Positions 54,213-64,000 of a stretch of 64,000 bases of DNA are shown here, in pieces. How positions within the stretch are numbered: position 1 is the stretch's first letter; every line of letters starts with the position of its first letter. Source of the DNA: Paraliobacillus zengyii. Its GTDB lineage: Bacteria > Bacillota > Bacilli > Bacillales > Amphibacillaceae. The translations under genes and the position numbers were made by a program. Location of the stretch: positions 3,664,452 through 3,728,451 of the forward strand of contig NZ_CP029797.1 of assembly GCF_003268595.1 (NCBI RefSeq). The letters run 5' to 3'. The notes beneath the pieces are model-generated. The model worked only from the letters and a program-made list of their open reading frames with translations, made no database searches and was not told the origin of the DNA.

Positions 54213-55049
54213 CTGAAATAACTCTAAGATTCTATCTAGATCATCATCTGAAAAAAACTCAATTTCTATTTTACCTTTTCGCTTACCTTTATGGATTTTT
54301 ACGCCCGTTCCTAAATGGTCTCGTAATAGCCCTTCTCTTTCTGTAATAAATAAATCTTTTTTATTTGGTTGTTTTTTTTGTTCTACTTTTTTCTCATTAA
54401 GATGATTAACAAGTTGCTCCACTTGTCTAACATTTAAATTGTCTTTGCGAATCTTATCAATCAATGGTTGTAACTTATTTTTATCTTTTAAACCAAGTAT
54501 AGCCCTTCCATGCCCCATTGATAGCTCTCCATTGTTAATTAATGCACTTATAGTTGTTGGGAGGCTAAGTAAACGAGTTAAATTCGCGATATGAGGCCTA
54601 CTTTTACCTAATCTTTTAGCTAATTCTTCTTGCGTGATGTTAAACTCTTTCATCAGATTAGCATAGGCTTGAGCTTCTTCAATTGGTGTTAGATCCTCAC
54701 GTTGTAAATTTTCTAATAAAGCTAACTCCATCATTTTTTGATCAGTTAGGTTTTTAACAATTACCGGGATTGTATCAAGTCCCGCTTCTTTTGCAGCACG
54801 AAATCTTCTTTCACCAGCGACAATTTCAAAGCCCTTAATACTATCTCTAACAATTAAAGGTTGTAGTATACCAAATTCCATAATTGATTCCTTTAATTCT
54901 TCGATCGCATCTGCTTGAAATGTTTTACGAGGTTGATATGGATTGGGCCGGCATTCTTTAACCGAAATTTGAAGTACTGATTCCGATTCTTTCTCATCCT
55001 CTAACTCTGGAAAAAAAGCATTAATTCCTTTCCCTAATCCTCTCTCCAT
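54210..55049 (-). CDS. parB: ParB/Spo0J chromosome partition protein
   Basis: The start at 55049 (MERGLGKGINAFFPEL) is chosen; 279 residues. The N-terminal CTP-binding domain contains NPYQPRKTFQADAIEELKESI and GERRFRAAKEAG. A helix-turn-helix (TQEELAKRLGKSRPHIANLTRL) binds parS, and a C-terminal dimer domain follows. It spreads around parS and loads condensin. It overlaps parA by 29 bases, which couples the pair. Confidence 0.97.
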   Translation of the reverse strand: MERGLGKGINAFFPELEDEKESESVLQISVKECRPNPYQPRKTFQADAIEELKESIMEFGILQPLIVRDSIKGFEIVAGERRFRAAKEAGLDTIPVIVKNLTDQKMMELALLENLQREDLTPIEEAQAYANLMKEFNITQEELAKRLGKSRPHIANLTRLLSLPTTISALINNGELSMGHGRAILGLKDKNKLQPLIDKIRKDNLNVRQVEQLVNHLNEKKVEQKKQPNKKDLFITEREGLLRDHLGTGVKIHKGKRKGKIEIEFFSDDDLDRILELFQ

Positions 55050-55803
55050 TTGCAATCACTTCCTTTGCTAAATCAAGATATACTTCAGCGCCTCTAGATT
55101 TCGGATCATATAGTATAATCGGTTTCCCGTGACTTGGCGCTTCACCAAGACGTACGTTTCTAGGTATAACTGAACGATAGACCTTATCCTGAAAATACTT
55201 TTTCACTTCATCTATAACCTGAATACCTAAATTTGTTCGTGCATCTAACATTGTTAATAAAACGCCTTCTATCATTAACTGTTTGTTTAAATGTTTTTGG
55301 ACAAGGCGAATAGTGTTTAATAACTGACTTAAACCTTCCAACGCATAATACTCACATTGAACAGGAATTAATACACTATCAGCAGCTGTTAATGCATTGA
55401 TAGTCAATAACCCTAATGAAGGAGGGCAGTCAATTATAATATAATCATATTGATCAACAACTGGTTCTAAAGCCTTTTTTAACCGTACTTCTCTTGAAAT
55501 AGTTGGCACAAGCTCTATTTCTGCTCCAGACAATTGAATTGTTGCTGGAATAACATCTAAATTTGCCACCGAAGTAGAAACACAAACTTTTTCAGCATCT
55601 AAGTCCTCAACCAATACATTATAAATACATTCATCCATATCTGCCTTATTAATCCCCACACCACTTGTTGCGTTTCCTTGTGGATCTATGTCAACTAATA
55701 AAACTTTATAATTAAAATAGGCTAAACAAGCACTTAAGTTAACTGATGAAGTAGTTTTTCCTACGCCACCTTTTTGATTGGCTACGGCAATTACTTTTCC
55801 CAT
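55021..55803 (-). CDS. parA: ParA/Soj ATPase
   Basis: 260 residues. Deviant Walker A KGGVGKTTSSVNL, Walker B YIIIDCPPSLG, and the DNA-binding basic C-terminal part. With ParB it drives origin segregation and also regulates DnaA. It is 3'-overlapped by parB. Length and motifs are complete. Confidence 0.97.
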   Translation of the reverse strand: MGKVIAVANQKGGVGKTTSSVNLSACLAYFNYKVLLVDIDPQGNATSGVGINKADMDECIYNVLVEDLDAEKVCVSTSVANLDVIPATIQLSGAEIELVPTISREVRLKKALEPVVDQYDYIIIDCPPSLGLLTINALTAADSVLIPVQCEYYALEGLSQLLNTIRLVQKHLNKQLMIEGVLLTMLDARTNLGIQVIDEVKKYFQDKVYRSVIPRNVRLGEAPSHGKPIILYDPKSRGAEVYLDLAKEVIANGERIRERN

Positions 55804-55899
55804 GGTGTCACCTACCTAGTTAAAACTCTATAATTTATATTCTATCACTTTTTTTAAAAATAAACATTGGTAAATAGTTTTGTTTTTTCTTATCAAAGA

Positions 55900-55936
55900 A
55901 AAAACCCCAACCTTACGATGATCGAAGACGGGATTT
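55900..55936 (-). terminator. Terminator after noc
   Basis: AATCCCGTCTTCG and CGTAAGGTTGGGGTT partially pair, then six T on the minus strand. Confidence 0.7.
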
Positions 55937-55941
55937 CTACT

Positions 55942-56793
55942 TTACTTTTTTTTCTTTGGAATTTTGATTGTTATTTGGTAATAATCATCATAATCTTGTT
56001 CTTCTGTTTCTAAATCAATTCCAGTGTCCGTTACCATACTCAATGATTGACGAATTGTATTCATAGCAATTCTCATATCTTTGTTTACACCTTTTAATTT
56101 AGGCTTTTTCTTTTTAGGTGTATCATCCATTAGTTTTGCTATTCGTTCTTCTGTTTGTTTAACATTTAAATTTCTTTCAATAATTTCATTTAATAATTGC
56201 TCTTGCTTATCTGCGTCTTTTAATATGATTAATGCGCGTGCATGTCTTTCGGTTACTTTTTTCTCTAATATTGCATTTTGAACAACCTCTGGAAGCTTTA
56301 GTAAGCGTAATTTATTAGCTATCGTGGATTGATTCTTGCCTAAACGTTGTGCTAAAGCCTCTTGCGTTAAATCATGTATCTCTAATAACCGACTATATGC
56401 TTTAGCTTCTTCAATAACAGTTAACTCTTCTCTTTGTAAGTTTTCTATTAATGCAACAGACGCCGTTTCTGCCTCAGTCATTATCCGTATGATCGCAGGA
56501 ACTGTTTCCCACTCCAAAGAGGTAACCGCACGCCATCTTCTTTCACCAGCGATTAATTCATACTTTTTCTCTCCATCTTCCATTTTTCGCACAACAATAG
56601 GTTGGATCATACCATGTGTATGAATCGTCTGTGCCAGTTCTTCTATCTTTTCTTGATTAAAAATAGCACGTGGTTGATACCTATTTGGTGCAATATCTCT
56701 AACTGGAAGTTGGACTACTTCATCTGGAATATACTCCTCCACTTCTTCAGATTTATCACCTATGCCAAATATTCGGCTGAAAGGGTGTAACAT
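55942..56793 (-). CDS. noc: Noc, nucleoid occlusion protein
   Basis: 283 residues, a ParB paralogue. The CTP-binding domain contains [13 protein letters not shown] and a [22 protein letters not shown] helix-turn-helix. The N-terminal amphipathic helix ([12 protein letters not shown]) attaches to the membrane. Noc stops division over the nucleoid, binding NBS sites instead of parS. It lies between rsmG and parA, as in Bacillus. The distinct DNA-reading helix separates it from ParB. Confidence 0.96.
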   Translation of the reverse strand: MLHPFSRIFGIGDKSEEVEEYIPDEVVQLPVRDIAPNRYQPRAIFNQEKIEELAQTIHTHGMIQPIVVRKMEDGEKKYELIAGERRWRAVTSLEWETVPAIIRIMTEAETASVALIENLQREELTVIEEAKAYSRLLEIHDLTQEALAQRLGKNQSTIANKLRLLKLPEVVQNAILEKKVTERHARALIILKDADKQEQLLNEIIERNLNVKQTEERIAKLMDDTPKKKKPKLKGVNKDMRIAMNTIRQSLSMVTDTGIDLETEEQDYDDYYQITIKIPKKKK

Positions 56794-56913
56794 GAACAGA
56801 CACCACCTTTATATTCCTACTTAACGTACGTATGAAATATGAAGTATTGGCTATTTATCACCAATACTTCATAACTAACAATACGTTTTATTAGTGAGGT
56901 AACTTTAATAAAT

Positions 56914-56929
56914 TGTTTCACGTGAAACA
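56914..56929. promoter_or_regulatory. parS site (fully palindromic variant)
   Basis: TGTTTCACGTGAAACA, a perfect palindrome and functional parS type in Bacillus. Confidence 0.9.
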
Positions 56930-57093
56930 ATTTATTAATCTATTGAGATAAGAATAGTCTTAAACGACTGTGTATCCCTTTTATTTCTTATCTGCGACGT
57001 TATATTCTTCTATTATTCTACCACACATTACGTATAAAGCGTAAGATAGTAGAACAGAAAATGCGAAAAATTTGCTAGATTTTAAGTAAGCAA

Positions 57094-57127
57094 AGATAGT
57101 ACTGATCTTTTCAGTACTATCTTTGTT
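57094..57127 (-). terminator. Terminator of rsmG
   Basis: AAAGATAGTACTGA and TCAGTACTATCTTT pair in a 14-bp stem; the T tail is weak. Confidence 0.7.
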
Positions 57128-57142
57128 TTCATATCTTTTACA

Positions 57143-57862
57143 TTACAATGGAGATTTATTTGGAACTCCTGGTTTACGCGGGTATTTATTGGGTGTCTTT
57201 TTAATTTTCTTAATGATAACAATATTACGCTCTCCATTATTATCTGGTAAATCAAAAGTATGGATATTAGAAACTTCTCCACCCAAAATTTCAATTGCTT
57301 TTTTTGCATCAACTAACTCATCCTGTGCATTTGGACCCTTCATAGCAATAAACGTTCCTGTGATTTTACATAACGGTAAACACAACTCACTCAAAACGGA
57401 TGTTCGGGCCACTGCTCTAGCCATTACAACATCAAAGGATTGTCTGTATACTTGATTGTTACCAAATGACTCTGCTCTATCATGATAAAAGGTAACTCCT
57501 TCTAACTCTAACTGATCAGCTAGATGATTTAAGAAATTTATCCTTTTTTGTAGTGAATCAACAATTGTAACCTGTAATTGCGGGAAACAAATTTTTAATG
57601 GAATACTTGGAAAACCTGCACCCGCTCCCACATCACAAATACTAAGTTCTTTACCAAAATCGAAATAAAATGAGGCAGTTAGAGAGTCATAAAAGTGCTT
57701 GAGATAGACTCCGACTTCATCCGTTATTGAAGTTAAATTTATTTTGTCATTCCACTCCACTAGTGTATGAAAATAAATATCAAATTGATGTTTCTGTTGT
57801 TCAGATAATTCAATTCCATGTTCCGACATTTTTGTAGCAAATGATTCAGCATTCATCGACAT
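57143..57862 (-). CDS. rsmG: 16S rRNA 7-methylguanosine-527 methyltransferase
   Basis: 239 residues. The GidB pattern is [24 protein letters not shown] (SAM-binding), with the second conserved segment [27 protein letters not shown]. It methylates G527 in 16S rRNA and its loss gives low streptomycin resistance. The ribosome site AAGGAATTAA is good. It follows mnmG, as usual. Confidence 0.97.
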   Translation of the reverse strand: MSMNAESFATKMSEHGIELSEQQKHQFDIYFHTLVEWNDKINLTSITDEVGVYLKHFYDSLTASFYFDFGKELSICDVGAGAGFPSIPLKICFPQLQVTIVDSLQKRINFLNHLADQLELEGVTFYHDRAESFGNNQVYRQSFDVVMARAVARTSVLSELCLPLCKITGTFIAMKGPNAQDELVDAKKAIEILGGEVSNIHTFDLPDNNGERNIVIIKKIKKTPNKYPRKPGVPNKSPL

Positions 57863-57932
57863 TTAATTCCTTTCTATCTAGAAACAAACGTAACAAGTAG
57901 TTACTATGATTTACATTATATAATGCTTATTA

Positions 57933-59813
57933 TTATACCTTAGCAATGTTTCCTTGTTCAATATAGACAAGAAGAATAGATACATCAGCTGGATTTACAC
58001 CAGAAATACGCGAAGCTTGACCTACTGACAAAGGACGAACTTTTTTGAATTTCTCTTTCGCCTCTGTTGCAATACCACTAACGGCATCGTAATCAATATC
58101 TTCTGGAATCCATTTATTCTCCATTTTTTTCATTCGTTCTACTTGTTGATTAGATTTCTCAATGTAACCTCGATATTTAATTTGAATCTCTACTTGCTCC
58201 TTAACATCAAAATTTAAATCTATTGGTGCTGGCGTAAGCTTTTCAATTAATTGATAGTTAATTTCTGGTCTTTTCAATAATTCTACAGCTTTTGTTGGTT
58301 CTCTTAATTCCGTTGCACCAACCTCTTCCATTAACAATTTCAATGATTCAGATGGCTTTATTGTTTCCTTTTCCAAACGTGTCGTTTCCTCTTTAACAAA
58401 TCTTTTTTTATCAATAAAAAGTTGATAGCGTTCTTCTGTGATCATACCTAATTGATAGCCAATTTCTGTTAAACGCATATCAGCATTATCATGTCGTAAA
58501 AGTAAACGGTATTCTGCTCTTGATGTCAATAAGCGATAGGGTTCATTTGTACCTTTTGTTACTAAATCGTCAATTAGCACACCAATATACGCTTGTGAAC
58601 GATCTAGAACTAAAGGTTCTTTATCAAGTGCTCTCGCAGCTGCATTAATACCAGCGATCAGTCCTTGACCAGCCGCTTCTTCATATCCAGATGTTCCATT
58701 TATTTGTCCCGCTGTATACAGGCCAGGAACATTTTTCACTTCAAGTGTTGGCCATAATTGAGTCGGTACTACAGAATCATATTCAATTGCATATCCTGCA
58801 CGCATAATTTCAGCATTTTCTAATCCTTCAATCGAACGTAGGATTTCACGTTGAACAAACTCTGGTAAAGAGGTTGATAACCCCTGTACATATACTTCTT
58901 CTGTATCTCTTCCTTCTGGTTCTAAGAAAACTTGGTGACGTGGTTTGTCATGAAAGCGAACAATTTTATCTTCAATTGACGGACAATAACGTGGCCCCGT
59001 ACCTTTTATCATGCCTGAGTACATAGCAGATAAACCTAAATTGTCATTTATAATTTTATGTGTGAACTCATTAGTATACGTTAACCAGCAAGGAATTTGT
59101 TCAATTAATTCCTGAGATGTTTCATATGAGAAATGACTTGGATTTTCGTCCCCTGGCTGTATTTCTGTTTTTGAATAATCAATCGTATGACTATTCACAC
59201 GTGGTGGTGTCCCTGTCTTGAAACGTACCAATTCAAAACCAATTTCCTCTAAATGCTCCGATAGTTTAACCGATGCTCGTTGGTTATTTGGTCCACTTTC
59301 ATAAGACAAATCACCAATAATAACGCGAGATCTCATAAATGTTCCTGTTGTAATAATAACCGATTTTGCATGATAGGCTGCTTTTGTCTCCGTAATAACG
59401 CCTTTACATACACCATCTTCCATAATCAATTTCTCAACCATTGCTTGACGTAATGTTAAATTATCTTGGTTTTCTAATCTTTTTTTCATTTCTTGAATAT
59501 ATAGCGGTTTATCAGCTTGTGCTCTTAGCGCACGAACAGCTGGACCTTTTCCTGTATTAAGCATACGCATTTGGATATATGTTTTATCAATTACTTTTCC
59601 CATTAATCCACCTAATGCATCAACTTCTCTTACTACAACGCCTTTTGCTGGTCCACCAACAGATGGATTACACGGCATAAAGGCAATCATATCTAAATTT
59701 AATGTAAGCATTAACGTTTTCGCACCACGTTTTGCTGCAGCATTTGCCGCTTCTACACCTGCGTGTCCTGCACCAATAACTATTACATCAAAATTACCAG
59801 CATTATAAGTCAT
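57933..59813 (-). CDS. mnmG: MnmG (GidA), tRNA carboxymethylaminomethyl synthesis
   Basis: 626 residues. The FAD Rossmann motif is [20 protein letters not shown] and the second conserved segment is [17 protein letters not shown]. The C-terminus is helical. With MnmE it modifies uridine 34 of tRNAs ending in A/G. The mnmE-mnmG-rsmG block is in the standard order. The 41-base gap to mnmE suggests an operon. Confidence 0.98.
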   Translation of the reverse strand: MTYNAGNFDVIVIGAGHAGVEAANAAAKRGAKTLMLTLNLDMIAFMPCNPSVGGPAKGVVVREVDALGGLMGKVIDKTYIQMRMLNTGKGPAVRALRAQADKPLYIQEMKKRLENQDNLTLRQAMVEKLIMEDGVCKGVITETKAAYHAKSVIITTGTFMRSRVIIGDLSYESGPNNQRASVKLSEHLEEIGFELVRFKTGTPPRVNSHTIDYSKTEIQPGDENPSHFSYETSQELIEQIPCWLTYTNEFTHKIINDNLGLSAMYSGMIKGTGPRYCPSIEDKIVRFHDKPRHQVFLEPEGRDTEEVYVQGLSTSLPEFVQREILRSIEGLENAEIMRAGYAIEYDSVVPTQLWPTLEVKNVPGLYTAGQINGTSGYEEAAGQGLIAGINAAARALDKEPLVLDRSQAYIGVLIDDLVTKGTNEPYRLLTSRAEYRLLLRHDNADMRLTEIGYQLGMITEERYQLFIDKKRFVKEETTRLEKETIKPSESLKLLMEEVGATELREPTKAVELLKRPEINYQLIEKLTPAPIDLNFDVKEQVEIQIKYRGYIEKSNQQVERMKKMENKWIPEDIDYDAVSGIATEAKEKFKKVRPLSVGQASRISGVNPADVSILLVYIEQGNIAKV

Positions 59814-59854
59814 TAGTTGTCACCCTCTATCTACCTGTTATAAAACAGATTTTT

Positions 59855-61231
59855 TTATTTTCCTAAACAAAATTGTGAAAATAGTTGATCAATTAAACTG
59901 TCCTGAACTGTGTCCCCTATAATTTCACCTAATAATTGCCACGTGCGTGTTACATCAATTTGAACTAAATCAATTGGCATACCTTCTCTTAACGCAAACA
60001 TTGCTTCATCAAGAGCTTGTAATGCTTGCTTTAACAATTGTATATGACGTACATTTGAAACGTATGTTAAGTCACCAGTATCTAATTCACCTTCAAAAAA
60101 CCTGTCTGCAATTGCTGTTTCTAAATCATCTAAGCCTTTTTCTTCTATTAAAGCTGTTGTAATAAGAGGTTGTCCATTAGCCAATTGTTTTAGTTTCTCT
60201 AAGTCAATCTTCTTCGGTAAGTCTGTTTTATTTACAAGTACAATAACTTCTAAATCTTTTACTAATTCAAATAATTGAAGATCTTCATCCGTTAATGCCT
60301 CATTATAATTTAACACAAGTAAAATTAAATCTGCTTCCTTTAATACTTGACGAGAGCGTTCTACACCTATTTTTTCTACAATATCTTCCGTATCACGTAT
60401 GCCGGCAGTGTCGACTAACCGAAGCGGTATTCCTCGAACATTTACATACTCCTCAATCACGTCACGAGTTGTACCAGGAACATCCGTTACGATCGCTTTA
60501 TTCTCATGAACCAAAGCATTTAATAAGGATGATTTACCTACATTTGGTCTACCAATAATAGCCGTTCCAATACCCTCACGTAAGATTTTACCTTGTCTTG
60601 CCATTTGTAACAAACCTTCAATTTCTTGATAAACCTCTTTAGTCTTTACTAACATGAAGTCATTTGTCATTTCCTCTACATCATCATACTCTGGATAATC
60701 AATATTGACCTCAACATGGGCTACTGTCTGTAATAATTCCTGGCGTAAATGTTGAATTAGTTTAGATAATTTCCCATCTAACTGTTTAATCGCCACATCC
60801 ATTGCTTTATCCGTTTTTGCACGGATTAAATCCATTACCGCTTCAGCTTGTGATAAATCAATACGACCATGTAAAAAGGCGCGTTTTGTAAATTCTCCAG
60901 GTTCTGCGAGTCGAGCTCCCATCTGCAAAACTAATTCCAATAAACGGTTTACTGATGCCAGTCCACCATGACAATTTATTTCTACAACATCTTCTCTTGT
61001 GAAAGTTTTCGGTGCCCGCATCACACTTACCATTACTTCTTCAACCGTTTGATTTGTTTCTGGATCAATGATCTTTCCGTAATGAATGGTGTGTGAATCA
61101 ACGGTAATTAAATCAGGACCATGAAAAAGTTGATTTGCAATTATTACTGCATCTTTGCCACTCAATCGAACAATTGCAATAGCCCCTTCTCCAATTGGTG
61201 TTGAAATTGCTGCTATTGTATCAGTTTCCAT
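59855..61231 (-). CDS. mnmE: MnmE (TrmE), GTPase of tRNA U34 modification
   Basis: 458 residues. The N-terminal THF-binding domain begins [22 protein letters not shown]. The G domain has [20 protein letters not shown] and NKTD, and the C-terminal helical domain ends CLGK, which holds the catalytic Cys. It pairs with MnmG. The start at 61231 has GAGGTGAAGTATAG before it. Confidence 0.98.
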   Translation of the reverse strand: METDTIAAISTPIGEGAIAIVRLSGKDAVIIANQLFHGPDLITVDSHTIHYGKIIDPETNQTVEEVMVSVMRAPKTFTREDVVEINCHGGLASVNRLLELVLQMGARLAEPGEFTKRAFLHGRIDLSQAEAVMDLIRAKTDKAMDVAIKQLDGKLSKLIQHLRQELLQTVAHVEVNIDYPEYDDVEEMTNDFMLVKTKEVYQEIEGLLQMARQGKILREGIGTAIIGRPNVGKSSLLNALVHENKAIVTDVPGTTRDVIEEYVNVRGIPLRLVDTAGIRDTEDIVEKIGVERSRQVLKEADLILLVLNYNEALTDEDLQLFELVKDLEVIVLVNKTDLPKKIDLEKLKQLANGQPLITTALIEEKGLDDLETAIADRFFEGELDTGDLTYVSNVRHIQLLKQALQALDEAMFALREGMPIDLVQIDVTRTWQLLGEIIGDTVQDSLIDQLFSQFCLGK

Positions 61232-61517
61232 CTATACTTCACCTCCAACTTTCCTACAATTATCTATATAAAATTAATGTTTTTTACTTATCTATAAAAA
61301 AGTGTCACTAACATAACAGAATAGCACATTATTTGCCTATTGAAAAGCTATACGTACTCTTTTATCCACATGTGCATAGTCTTTTAATTTGTTTGAAAAC
61401 TCCCCTATTAAAAAATGTAGTTATGCACAGGTGGATAACCTGTGTTTTTATTCTTCTCTGCTTATCCACAAAAAAAACGTACAAGAAACATTTTCTGTTT
61501 CTTGTACGTTTTTAAAT
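61232..61517. other. Intergenic region with DnaA boxes and the jag terminator
   Basis: No gene. DnaA-box-like nonamers at 61362 (TTATCCACA), 61421 (TTATGCACA), 61430 (GGTGGATAA, reverse) and 61462 (TTATCCACA). The jag terminator lies at 61471-61513. Confidence 0.6.
61471..61513 (-). terminator. Terminator of jag
   Basis: ACGTACAAGAAACA and TGTTTCTTGTACGT form a 14-bp perfect stem, then eight T on the minus strand. Confidence 0.92.
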
Positions 61518-62138
61518 TTATTTTGCTGGTTTAATTACTACATACCGATTCGGTTCTATACCTTCCGAATCCGTCTCTATACTCTTATTAGTTTGCAGAG
61601 CACTATGAATTATTTTTCTTTCATAAGAAGGCATCGGTTCTAATGAAACTGGTTTGTGTATCTTAATAGCCTTATCTGCCAGCCGATCGGCTAACTGCTC
61701 TAGTGTAATCCTTCGCCGGTTACGATAACCCTCAGCGTCAATGATTACATTATAACGCTCTTTTTTACCACGATTTAAAACAAGTTGTACAAGATATTGC
61801 AACGCATTTAAAGTCTGTCCTCGTTTTCCAATTAACATCGCGATCTTTTCACCTGATAACTCAAAGGTTATTGTATTACCACGTGTTATTCTTTCAATAA
61901 AAACGTCATCAGAAAAAGCACTAACTAGGCGCTTCAAATACGTTTCCGCCTGCTCTATAGGGTTTTCTTCAATTGTTACTTTTACAATTGCACGTTTACT
62001 ACCGAATAGTCCAAATAATCCTTTTTTACCTGAATCGATAATTGTTATCTTTACTTGGTCCTCTGTGGTGTTTAACTGCTTTAGTGCTGATTGGACCGCA
62101 TCTTCGACTGTTTGTCCAGAAGCAGTTACCTGTCTCAC
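61518..62138 (-). CDS. jag: Jag (KhpB/SpoIIIJ-associated), RNA-binding protein
   Basis: 206 residues: an N-terminal Jag_N domain (RQVTASGQTVEDAVQSALKQL), a KH domain with IGKRGQTLNALQYLVQ and a C-terminal R3H domain (PMPSYERKIIHSALQ). It binds RNA with KhpA-type partners and affects division and sporulation. Its start abuts the yidC stop (same base), so it is coupled with the insertase gene. Confidence 0.96.
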   Translation of the reverse strand: MRQVTASGQTVEDAVQSALKQLNTTEDQVKITIIDSGKKGLFGLFGSKRAIVKVTIEENPIEQAETYLKRLVSAFSDDVFIERITRGNTITFELSGEKIAMLIGKRGQTLNALQYLVQLVLNRGKKERYNVIIDAEGYRNRRRITLEQLADRLADKAIKIHKPVSLEPMPSYERKIIHSALQTNKSIETDSEGIEPNRYVVIKPAK

Positions 62139-62920
62139 TATTTATTTCCTCCCGTTTCTGGTTCCTTATCTTTCATCATAGGTCCACGAACGAAAATAGT
62201 TTGTAATACCATAAATATGTTTCCAACTACCCAGTACAATGATAAAGCTGTCGGGAAGAAGACTGCCATAACACCAATCATTATTGGCATCATGTAAAGC
62301 ATCATTTGCATTTGTGGCATAGCAGCATTTTGTGTTGTATTCGTTCCTGCCATCATCAATTTTTGCTGTAAGAAAGTCGCACCAGCTGCAACGATCGGTA
62401 GGATATAGTATGGATCAGGTTCACTTAACTGAAACCATAAAAAACTACCCTCATCTAAATGTGGTGTTCGCATAATTGCATGATAAAAAGCAATTAAAAT
62501 TGGCATCTGTACAATAATTGGTAAACAACCAGCCATTGGATTAACACCGTTTTTTTGGAATAACTCCATCGTTTCTTTTTGTAATTTTTGTTGTGTTTGA
62601 GCATCTTTGGAACTATATTTTTCTCTAACCTTTTGCAACTCCGGTTGAATTGCTTGCATTCCCTTTGAGCTTTTCAATTGCTTAATATTTAATGGTAATA
62701 AAACCAAACGAATAGCAATTGTTACAACCACTATTGATAAACCATAACTACCACTAAAAAAGTCTGCTACTTTAATAATGACCCAAGATAATGGATAAAC
62801 AAAATATTGTGCCCAAAATCCCGTACTTTCACTTGTAATATCCGTTTCAATGTCACCACAACCTGACAGTAACACTAGTAAACCGATTAAAGCCGCAAAC
62901 AGTAATACTTTTTTGCGCAT
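62138..62920 (-). CDS. yidC: YidC/Oxa1 membrane insertase (SpoIIIJ type), lipoprotein
   Basis: The start at 62920 ([22 protein letters not shown]) is chosen because GAGGAGGAAGAGC precedes it; 260 residues. A lipobox LSGC gives a lipid-modified N-terminus. Five membrane helices carry the [23 protein letters not shown] cytosolic hairpin and a GGCLP-type [20 protein letters not shown] core. It inserts proteins into the membrane and is needed in sporulation. Operon with rnpA and jag. Confidence 0.97.
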   Translation of the reverse strand: MRKKVLLFAALIGLLVLLSGCGDIETDITSESTGFWAQYFVYPLSWVIIKVADFFSGSYGLSIVVVTIAIRLVLLPLNIKQLKSSKGMQAIQPELQKVREKYSSKDAQTQQKLQKETMELFQKNGVNPMAGCLPIIVQMPILIAFYHAIMRTPHLDEGSFLWFQLSEPDPYYILPIVAAGATFLQQKLMMAGTNTTQNAAMPQMQMMLYMMPIMIGVMAVFFPTALSLYWVVGNIFMVLQTIFVRGPMMKDKEPETGGNK

Positions 62921-63002
62921 GCTCTTCCTCCTCATTTACCTTGCGATGTATGTAAAAATATAACTTTCATTTTATCATTATTTACATGTGGAATCCATAG
63001 CT

Positions 63003-63344
63003 CTACCGTTTTAATACATTCGATTTTGATAATACATGTATTAAACTCTTTTTTATTTCAAAAAAGTCCATATTATTTGTAGGAACTCTAGCAATCACAA
63101 TAACATCATACGTATTATCGATCTGTTCATCAAGTTCTAAAAAGGCTTGTCTAAGATAACGCTTTATTTGATTACGCATTACAGCATTACCAATCTTTTT
63201 ACTCACAGATAAACCAACTCGGAAATGTTTTTGTTCTGTTTTCTTTAAATAGTATATTACCAATTGTCTATTTGCAAAAGACTTCCCCTGTTTGAAAACA
63301 AGTTGAAATTCTTTATCTTTTTTTAATCTATAAGCCTTTTTCAT
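63003..63344 (-). CDS. rnpA: Ribonuclease P protein component
   Basis: 113 residues. The signature RNxxKR motif is present ([20 protein letters not shown]), as is the N-terminal [21 protein letters not shown]. It assists the RNase P RNA in cutting tRNA 5' leaders. It lies between rpmH and yidC, the universal order. Confidence 0.98.
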   Translation of the reverse strand: MKKAYRLKKDKEFQLVFKQGKSFANRQLVIYYLKKTEQKHFRVGLSVSKKIGNAVMRNQIKRYLRQAFLELDEQIDNTYDVIVIARVPTNNMDFFEIKKSLIHVLSKSNVLKR

Positions 63345-63395
63345 GGACTGTTACCTCCATTGTCAATTCATCCGATAGATCTGATCGATATGTAT

Positions 63396-63443
63396 GAAAA
63401 TAAGCCCGCTTTGTTAATTTCTTCACTTAAACGAGCTTATTAT
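63396..63443 (-). terminator. Hairpin between rpmH and rnpA
   Basis: AATAAGCTCGTTT and AACAAAGCGGGCTTATT pair imperfectly, followed by T-rich sequence on the minus strand. It may attenuate rnpA. Confidence 0.55.
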
Positions 63444-63497
63444 CATTAATTCTCTTTTCTAACTGAAAAAAAAGACCCCTGATATTATCTCAGTGGC

Positions 63498-63632
63498 CTA
63501 TGCTGATAATACTTTACGTCCTTTTTTACGGCGACGAGCAATGACGTTTTGTCCATTTTTAGTGCTCATACGTGAACGAAAACCGTGAACTTTTTTACGC
63601 TTACGTGTATTTGGTTGAAATGTGCGTTTCAT
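63498..63632 (-). CDS. rpmH: Ribosomal protein L34
   Basis: 44 residues, [20 protein letters not shown] at the start and [12 protein letters not shown] at the end. It is an extremely basic 50S protein. A GGGAGGTGTAC ribosome site precedes it. It is the first gene on this side of oriC, divergent from dnaA, which begins beyond 64000. Confidence 0.98.
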   Translation of the reverse strand: MKRTFQPNTRKRKKVHGFRSRMSTKNGQNVIARRRKKGRKVLSA

Positions 63633-64000
63633 TTATAGTACACCTCCCTGAGGAATTAAAACTCGAATATTAAGAAGACAGTCGAATACATTATACGTAA
63701 TAAAAGCATCAAATGTCAATACGTCCAAGTTTATTTATTATCTAATCTATATTCCCATCAAAATAAATTACTATTTACCCGTGTTTTTGTTGTTAGAAAA
63801 AATTTATCCACTTATCATAAAAACAAAAACAGCTGAGAAATACACCTTTTTTTATTATCCACAGGTTCTGTGCGTAATATTTTTACTTGTTTTTTTGTCC
63901 ACACAAGTTATCTACAAAATAACCACAAAATACAGTCTTGTGGATAATTATTGTCTACAACAGTTGGACTTTGTGGATAACTGTCGAATAAGCCTTGCAT
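63633..64000. other. oriC edge, rpmH-dnaA interval with DnaA boxes
   Basis: No gene. Six DnaA-box-like nonamers: TTATCCACT (63804), TTATCCACA (63855), TGTGCGTAA (63869), TTATCTACA (63908), TGTGGATAA (63939) and TGTGGATAA (63972). The AT-rich setting next to rpmH matches the upstream box cluster of a bipartite Bacillus oriC. The dnaA gene and the unwinding element lie outside the window. Confidence 0.85.

Larger units (their letters stand above)
56794..57142. other. Intergenic region with a parS site and the rsmG terminator
   Basis: No gene. Contains parS at 56914 and a hairpin at 57094-57127. Confidence 0.6.

Overview
The window is low-GC DNA from an endospore-forming Bacillaceae chromosome, probably a halotolerant Virgibacillus/Oceanobacillus/Gracilibacillus-type organism. 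This is inferred from synteny and protein style; the species cannot be fixed from sequence alone. The right end stops in the rpmH-dnaA interval, where six DnaA boxes mark the edge of oriC. Reading leftwards, the order is the classic Bacillus origin-proximal one: rpmH, rnpA, yidC/spoIIIJ, jag, mnmE, mnmG, rsmG, noc, parA, parB, yyaC, yyzM, ychF, rpsF-ssb-rpsR, then serA, gdpP-rplI-dnaB, purA, the walRK-yycHIJ-htrA operon and rlmH.

Bases 17601-64000 are core chromosome with accessory inserts. About 57-64 kb holds ribosomal protein, RNase P, membrane insertase and tRNA/rRNA modification genes. About 51-57 kb is the segregation block (Noc, ParA, ParB) with three parS sites. About 46-51 kb has the ribosomal/SSB operon and serA behind a serine T-box. 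About 38-43 kb has c-di-AMP hydrolysis, L9 and the replicative helicase. About 27.9-38 kb has purA, a LysM/G5/M23 wall hydrolase and the WalRK cell-wall stress operon. A dense DnaA-box cluster lies between manA and htrA at 27.7-27.9 kb. About 18-27 kb is a stress and metabolism segment (OhrR/Ohr, GNATs, DJ-1, Ktr, aldo/keto reductase, manA) with a 330-bp MITE-like repeat.

Bases 1-17600 are an AT-rich accessory island abutting the 3' end of rlmH, the integration site used by staphylococcal cassette chromosome (SCC) elements. It carries SCC-style parts: a D5-type SF3 helicase, a possible OB-fold partner, a resolvase-fold protein at the window edge, and RadC. It also carries defence-type cargo: two tandem 5-cytosine methyltransferases, an HNH nuclease, two PD-(D/E)XK-like nucleases, a NUDIX hydrolase, and a membrane-anchored dCTP-deaminase/dUTPase-fold protein behind a possible pseudoknotted leader. 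The far end of the element is outside the window. A twice-frameshifted serine recombinase and several gene relics suggest layered insertions.

The most unusual points are: (i) an SCC-like element at rlmH in what looks like a non-staphylococcal Bacillaceae; (ii) a resolvase-fold protein that appears to lack the catalytic Ser/Arg set; (iii) a chromosomal parS core inside an island gene; (iv) the leader RNA plus the catalytic-Glu-lacking dCTP-deaminase-like membrane protein; (v) the ten-box DnaA cluster near htrA.
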